Of a stretch of DNA of 64,000 nucleotides, positions 62,674 through 64,000 are shown in pieces. The notes beneath the pieces are model-generated. The model was given only the letters and a program-made list of their open reading frames with translations, was not told the DNA's origin and searched no databases. Within the stretch, counting starts at the first letter, position 1. Each line of letters begins with the position of its first letter. Both the position numbers and the translations under genes were made by a program. Source of the DNA: Catellatospora sp. TT07R-123 (GTDB lineage Bacteria; Actinomycetota; Actinomycetes; Mycobacteriales; Micromonosporaceae); assembly GCF_018327705.1 (NCBI RefSeq), contig NZ_BNEM01000002.1, positions 4,278,001 through 4,342,000 on the forward strand, written 5' to 3'.

Positions 62674-63540
62674 GTGAAACATTTCGCCGTGCTGCTGACC
62701 CTCGCCACCGTACTCACGGGCTGCGCCGCCACCGGCGAGCCACCCACGACCGCCGCCCCGCCCAGCCCGGCCGTGAGCCTGCCGCCCGAGCACCCGGGGC
62801 CGGGCGGCCACGACCTCGCCCTGCTGCACGGCGGGGTGCGCCGCGACTACCGGCTGCACGCCCCGCCCGGCTGGACCCCGGGCACCGTGCTGCCGCTGGT
62901 GCTGGTCTTCCACGGACAGCCCGGGACCGGCGCGGACGCCGAAAGGATCAGCCGGATGACACCGGTCGCCGACGCGAAGGGCTTCCTCGTCGCGTACCCC
63001 CAGGGGTTCGGTGAGCGCTGGAACACCTCGGCCTCCGGCGGCGCCGACGACGTCGGCTTCGTCGCCGCCCTGCTCGACCACCTGTCGCGCGACTGGGGCG
63101 CCGACCCGAAGCGGACGTACGCGGCGGGCTTCTCCAACGGCGCCGCGTTCACCTACCGGCTCGCCCGCGACCTGCCGGGGCGCTTCGGCGCGCTCGCGCC
63201 GGTCAGCGGCCGCATCGAGACCGAGCGGGACGCCGCCCCGCCGCTGGCGACGCCGGTCTCCCTGCTGACCTTCCAGGGCAGCGTCGACCGGTTCGCCGGC
63301 TCCTGGCCGGGCACCAACAACCTGTGGCGCCGCCTGGCCGCCTGCGGCGAACCCGCCGTCCGCACCCTGAACGGCCCGCACGGCAAGGCCCACCGCTACA
63401 CCGCCGCCTGCGCCGGGGGCACCGAACACGTCGTCTACAGCGTGATCGACATGGGCCACGACTGGCCCGTCGGGGGCGATCACCCGGTAGACGCCGACAC
63501 CCTCATCTGGGACTTCTTCACCCACCACCCCCTGCCCTGA
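62674..63540 (+). CDS. Lipoprotein esterase, PHB-depolymerase/LpqC-like
   Basis: A 288-residue lipoprotein. The signal peptide ends in the lipobox LTGC (Cys about 17). A Pro/Thr linker leads to an alpha/beta-hydrolase fold. The triad is probably Ser in GFSNGA, Asp in FQGSVDRF, and His in DMGHDWPV. The oxyanion segment LVLVFHGQPG is present. LpqC-type and feruloyl-esterase/PHB-depolymerase relatives cleave esters of polymers or lipids; the substrate here is unknown. It starts at GTG 62674 behind AGGGGGGA. It lies directly after the twin PadR operators, so it is probably repressed by the adjacent regulator. Confidence 0.9.
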   Translation: MKHFAVLLTLATVLTGCAATGEPPTTAAPPSPAVSLPPEHPGPGGHDLALLHGGVRRDYRLHAPPGWTPGTVLPLVLVFHGQPGTGADAERISRMTPVADAKGFLVAYPQGFGERWNTSASGGADDVGFVAALLDHLSRDWGADPKRTYAAGFSNGAAFTYRLARDLPGRFGALAPVSGRIETERDAAPPLATPVSLLTFQGSVDRFAGSWPGTNNLWRRLAACGEPAVRTLNGPHGKAHRYTAACAGGTEHVVYSVIDMGHDWPVGGDHPVDADTLIWDFFTHHPLP

Positions 63541-63548
63541 GGTGAGGT

Positions 63549-63598
63549 GAGGAAGGGCACCTTCCACCGCGTGATGCGGTGAGAAGGTGCCCTTCCTC
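63549..63598. terminator. Palindromic repeat acting as bidirectional terminator
   Basis: GAGGAAGGGCACCTTC pairs perfectly with GAAGGTGCCCTTCCTC, and CACCGC/GCGGTG extend the stem inward. It lies between convergent genes. The left edge with its GAGGTGAGGAAGGGC start also occurs inside the helicase gene at 5802. Confidence 0.8.
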
Positions 63599-63609
63599 GT
63601 CTCTCCAGC

Positions 63610-64000
63610 TCAGGCGTCGAAGTCGAGGGCCAGGTCGTCGCTGGTGGGGGTCGACTGGCAGGTCAGCACGTATCCGGCGGCCAGCTCGTCGGGCTCAAGG
63701 GCCCAGTTCGCCGCCATCTCCACCGAGCCCGAGACCACCTTGGCGCGGCAGGTCGAGCAGACGCCGCCCTTGCAGGCGTACGGCAGCTCGCCGCGGTGCC
63801 GCAGCGCCGCGTCCAGCACCCGCTCGCCCCGCTCCATCGCGAACTCGGTCGACCGTCCGTCCAGGAGGATCCGGACGCCGACCGTCCCGCCGCCCTCGAC
63901 CGCGGCCGCCAGTGGCGGCGGCTCCTCGGCGTGGAACAGCTCCACGTGCACCCGCCCGGCGGCACCGACCGCCGCCAGCGCCTCGCGCGCCGAGCGCACC
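63610..64000 (-). CDS. paaE: PaaE-like reductase, C-terminal 2Fe-2S domain (5' end outside window)
   Basis: About 130 C-terminal residues. The plant-type ferredoxin motif CKGGVCSTC plus a later Cys (VLTCQST) binds a [2Fe-2S] cluster. The preceding segment matches the end of the FNR-like domain of the phenylacetyl-CoA 1,2-epoxidase reductase PaaE. That enzyme passes electrons from NAD(P)H through FAD and the cluster to PaaA. The paa partner genes are beyond the right edge, so the assignment to the phenylacetate pathway rests on similarity of this domain. Confidence 0.85.
   Translation of the reverse strand, partial: VRSAREALAAVGAAGRVHVELFHAEEPPPLAAAVEGGGTVGVRILLDGRSTEFAMERGERVLDAALRHRGELPYACKGGVCSTCRAKVVSGSVEMAANWALEPDELAAGYVLTCQSTPTSDDLALDFDA

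Overview
The window is high-GC DNA with dense GTG/TTG starts and many 4-bp stop/start overlaps. Gene content (mycobacteria-like tad pilus block with Ssd, ESX-type secretion genes, menaquinone-linked complex I) points to an actinobacterium. The repeat style and gene neighbourhoods suggest the Micromonosporaceae; that family assignment is inference. No rRNA, tRNA, CRISPR array, prophage or intact insertion sequence was recognised.

Layout. 1-5.1 kb: end of a VanX-type dipeptidase, a hypothetical gene plus lipoprotein pair, a K+-independent membrane pyrophosphatase, and an anti-sigma/anti-anti-sigma pair. 5.2-18.3 kb: a block whose order resembles M. tuberculosis Rv3649-Rv3667: MrfA/YprA-like helicase, an inserted AbiEi/DUF559 gene, a tad (Flp pilus) operon with a fused TadB-TadC, Ssd, a HAD phosphatase, a candidate Ms1-type regulatory RNA, a Fic-like protein and acetyl-CoA synthetase. 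18.4-26.7 kb is accessory: small membrane protein, a gene fragment, a LuxR-type regulator, a secreted M6 metalloprotease, a C45 hydrolase, NhaA and an alpha/beta hydrolase lacking the usual nucleophile. 26.8-34.9 kb is part of a type VII secretion locus (two SseB-type genes, mycosin, two WXG100 proteins, EccB, EccE) without eccC or eccD. 34.9-39.6 kb: YvlD-like protein, RarD-like transporter, Tat-exported PhoX phosphatase, IclR regulator.

39.7-62.6 kb is a respiratory-quinone region. A complete 14-gene nuoA-N operon lies between a polyprenyl diphosphate synthase (quinone side chain) and a MenJ-like reductase; MenG and MqnC (futalosine route) follow, with two membrane-anchored secreted paralogues between them. 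The same region therefore makes menaquinone and the dehydrogenase that reduces it. 62.6-64 kb: a PadR regulator gene facing a lipoprotein esterase across two overlapping PadR-type operator sites, then the end of a PaaE-like reductase.

The most unusual non-coding content is three families of short palindromic repeats: a 61-bp family (4 copies), a family of about 64 bp (3 copies), and a GAAGGGC palindrome with one copy in frame inside the helicase gene.
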